A stretch of DNA of 64,000 nucleotides from Palsa-504 sp963767565 (GTDB taxonomy: Bacteria > Actinomycetota > Actinomycetes > Streptosporangiales > Streptosporangiaceae): the NCBI GenBank assembly GCA_963767565.1, contig CAVYEG010000001.1, positions 513,530 through 577,529 of the forward strand. The letters run 5' to 3'. The position numbers and the translations under genes were made by a program. This document shows, one piece after another, positions 63,123 to 64,000 of this stretch (positions are counted from its first letter, which is position 1; every line of letters starts with the position of its first letter). The notes beneath the pieces are model-generated. The model had not been told where the DNA came from and ran no database searches. It saw only the letters and a list, made by a program, of their open reading frames with translations.

Positions 63123-63957
63123 CGTGTTTCCCCGCGTAATGCCCCTGATCCGCCGCTCTTCGCCGCCCTCTGCCTGGCCGCCTCGTACAGCAGCACGCTC
63201 GCAGCAACTGCGGCATTCAGGCTCTCCACCGGCCCCGGGCAGGGAATCGTGATCGCCCCATCCGCTTTGGCAGCTAACGCCTCAGGCACCCCATTGCCTT
63301 CATTTCCGATCAGCAGCGCCACCGGGGCGGCAAGATCAATGAGATTGGCAGGTCGTACATCGTGAGCGGTCGTCGTCAAGATTCTTATTCCTGCATCGCG
63401 CAGATGTTCGAGCGCATCATTCTCACTCGCATACAGAACCGGAACGCGAAATACGCTTCCCGCGGAGGCCCGCACCACTTTGGGGTTCCACAAATTCGCC
63501 GTGCCGGGCAGGCAAACCACTCCGCCCGCCCCGAACGCTTCCGCCGAACGCAAGATCGTCCCTAGGTTTCCCGGGTCCTGTATCCCTGCGAGCACCACGA
63601 TCAGCGGCATCGCTCCTTTGCCAACGCCGAGCAGGCGGGCCCAGGTCGATTCCGGCATCTCTACCAGGGCGGCGGATGCCTGCGGCGATTCGGTTGTGAG
63701 ATCGATTCGAGATAGCCACCAGGCACCAGTAAAACGTCAGTATCTGCGATTGACTGATCAGGTTCATAGGCGACCTCGGGCCGATCACCACCCACGAAGA
63801 TGCACTCCACGCGTAATCCTGTCCGCAGTGCCTCTCTAATGAGGTTTGGCCCTTCAATTCCGACCAGCCCGCGCTCGTTGCGCCCCGGATGGGCCAGCGC
63901 TTTCCGCAATTCCTTCAACCGCGAGTTATGCTTACTCTCTATAATGCGAACAGGCAT
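63119..63957 (-). pseudogene. SpoU/TrmH-family RNA 2'-O-methyltransferase, one frameshift
   Basis: ATG 63957. N-terminal substrate domain (KELRKALAHPGRNERGLVGI, EGPNLIREALRTG), frame change near 63,690, then the SPOUT knot motifs LAGIQDPGNLGTILRSAEAF, LLIGNEGNGVPEAL, and PCPGPVESLNAAVAASVLLY. About 280 residues. It methylates ribose 2'-OH in tRNA or rRNA; the exact target is unknown. Stop overlaps the rarA start. Confidence 0.85.
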
Positions 63958-64000
63958 TCCTGCGAACCGTCTTTCGCTTAGCCGATTTTAAGCGGTCTTG

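Noticed and set aside
57126..64000. Horizontal transfer of an acidobacterial block into the actinomycete
   Set aside because: Two genes are cut at one point with no integrase or repeat, and sequence quality changes too; misassembly is simpler.

Overview
The window joins two unrelated genomes. Positions 1 to about 57,125 are very GC-rich with strongly GC-biased third codon positions, and carry a filamentous-actinomycete gene order: rnhB, DUF2469, yraN, comM, dprA, xerC, rpsB, tsf, pyrH, frr, cdsA, rlmN, and later mycoredoxin, uvrD2, tesB, whiB7. I infer an actinomycete near Streptosporangiales or Streptomycetales; the family cannot be fixed from sequence alone. From about 57,126 to the end, GC is visibly lower, reading frames break every few hundred bases, and the genes (DsbD, a redoxin, an L,D-transpeptidase-like protein, RarA, a SpoU methyltransferase) look acidobacterial. 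Two genes are cut at the same point, so a chimeric metagenomic contig is the best explanation.

Layout. 1-10 kb: RNase HII, DUF2469, a sugar-phosphate mutase plus GH65 phosphorylase pair set into the conserved cluster, then yraN-comM-dprA, a DUF1707 membrane protein and xerC. 10-18 kb: translation and lipid genes (rpsB with a long acidic tail, tsf, pyrH, frr, cdsA) and rlmN, with a SUFU-domain gene on the other strand. 18-27 kb: acyltransferase, response regulator, metallo-beta-lactamase-fold protein, lipoprotein, a frameshifted HNH/DUF222 gene, a small XRE regulator and a large LuxR-type ATPase. 27-33 kb: typA, then boxC-boxB for aerobic benzoyl-CoA degradation behind a clear promoter. 33-36 kb: a ParA-like ATPase and small partner joined by a chain of ATGA-overlapping mini-ORFs, and an orphan cytosine-C5 methyltransferase. 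36-41 kb: ANTAR protein, mycoredoxin, UvrD2-type helicase, thioesterase, and a WhiB7/WblC locus with AT-rich box, promoter, upstream ORF and terminator. 41-47 kb: accessory region with an IS1380-family element, a secreted DUF2690-like protein, and a low-GC IS5-type element plus phosphatase that interrupts a pterin-synthase-like gene. 47-57 kb: gpsA, an HSD10-like dehydrogenase, a CoA-transferase, a TetR regulator, a frameshifted CMD-like gene, a two-component system and a divergent ABC exporter, ending in a truncated S53-type protease.

Two features recur in the actinomycete part. Short tandem repeats (14-32 bp) lie inside genes in frame, or span stop codons at the ends of genes. A few single-base frameshifts also occur (cdsA, HNH gene, CMD-like gene, a secreted protein). 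The most interesting items are the WhiB7 leader, the mini-ORF relay between parA and its partner, and the stop-spanning repeats.
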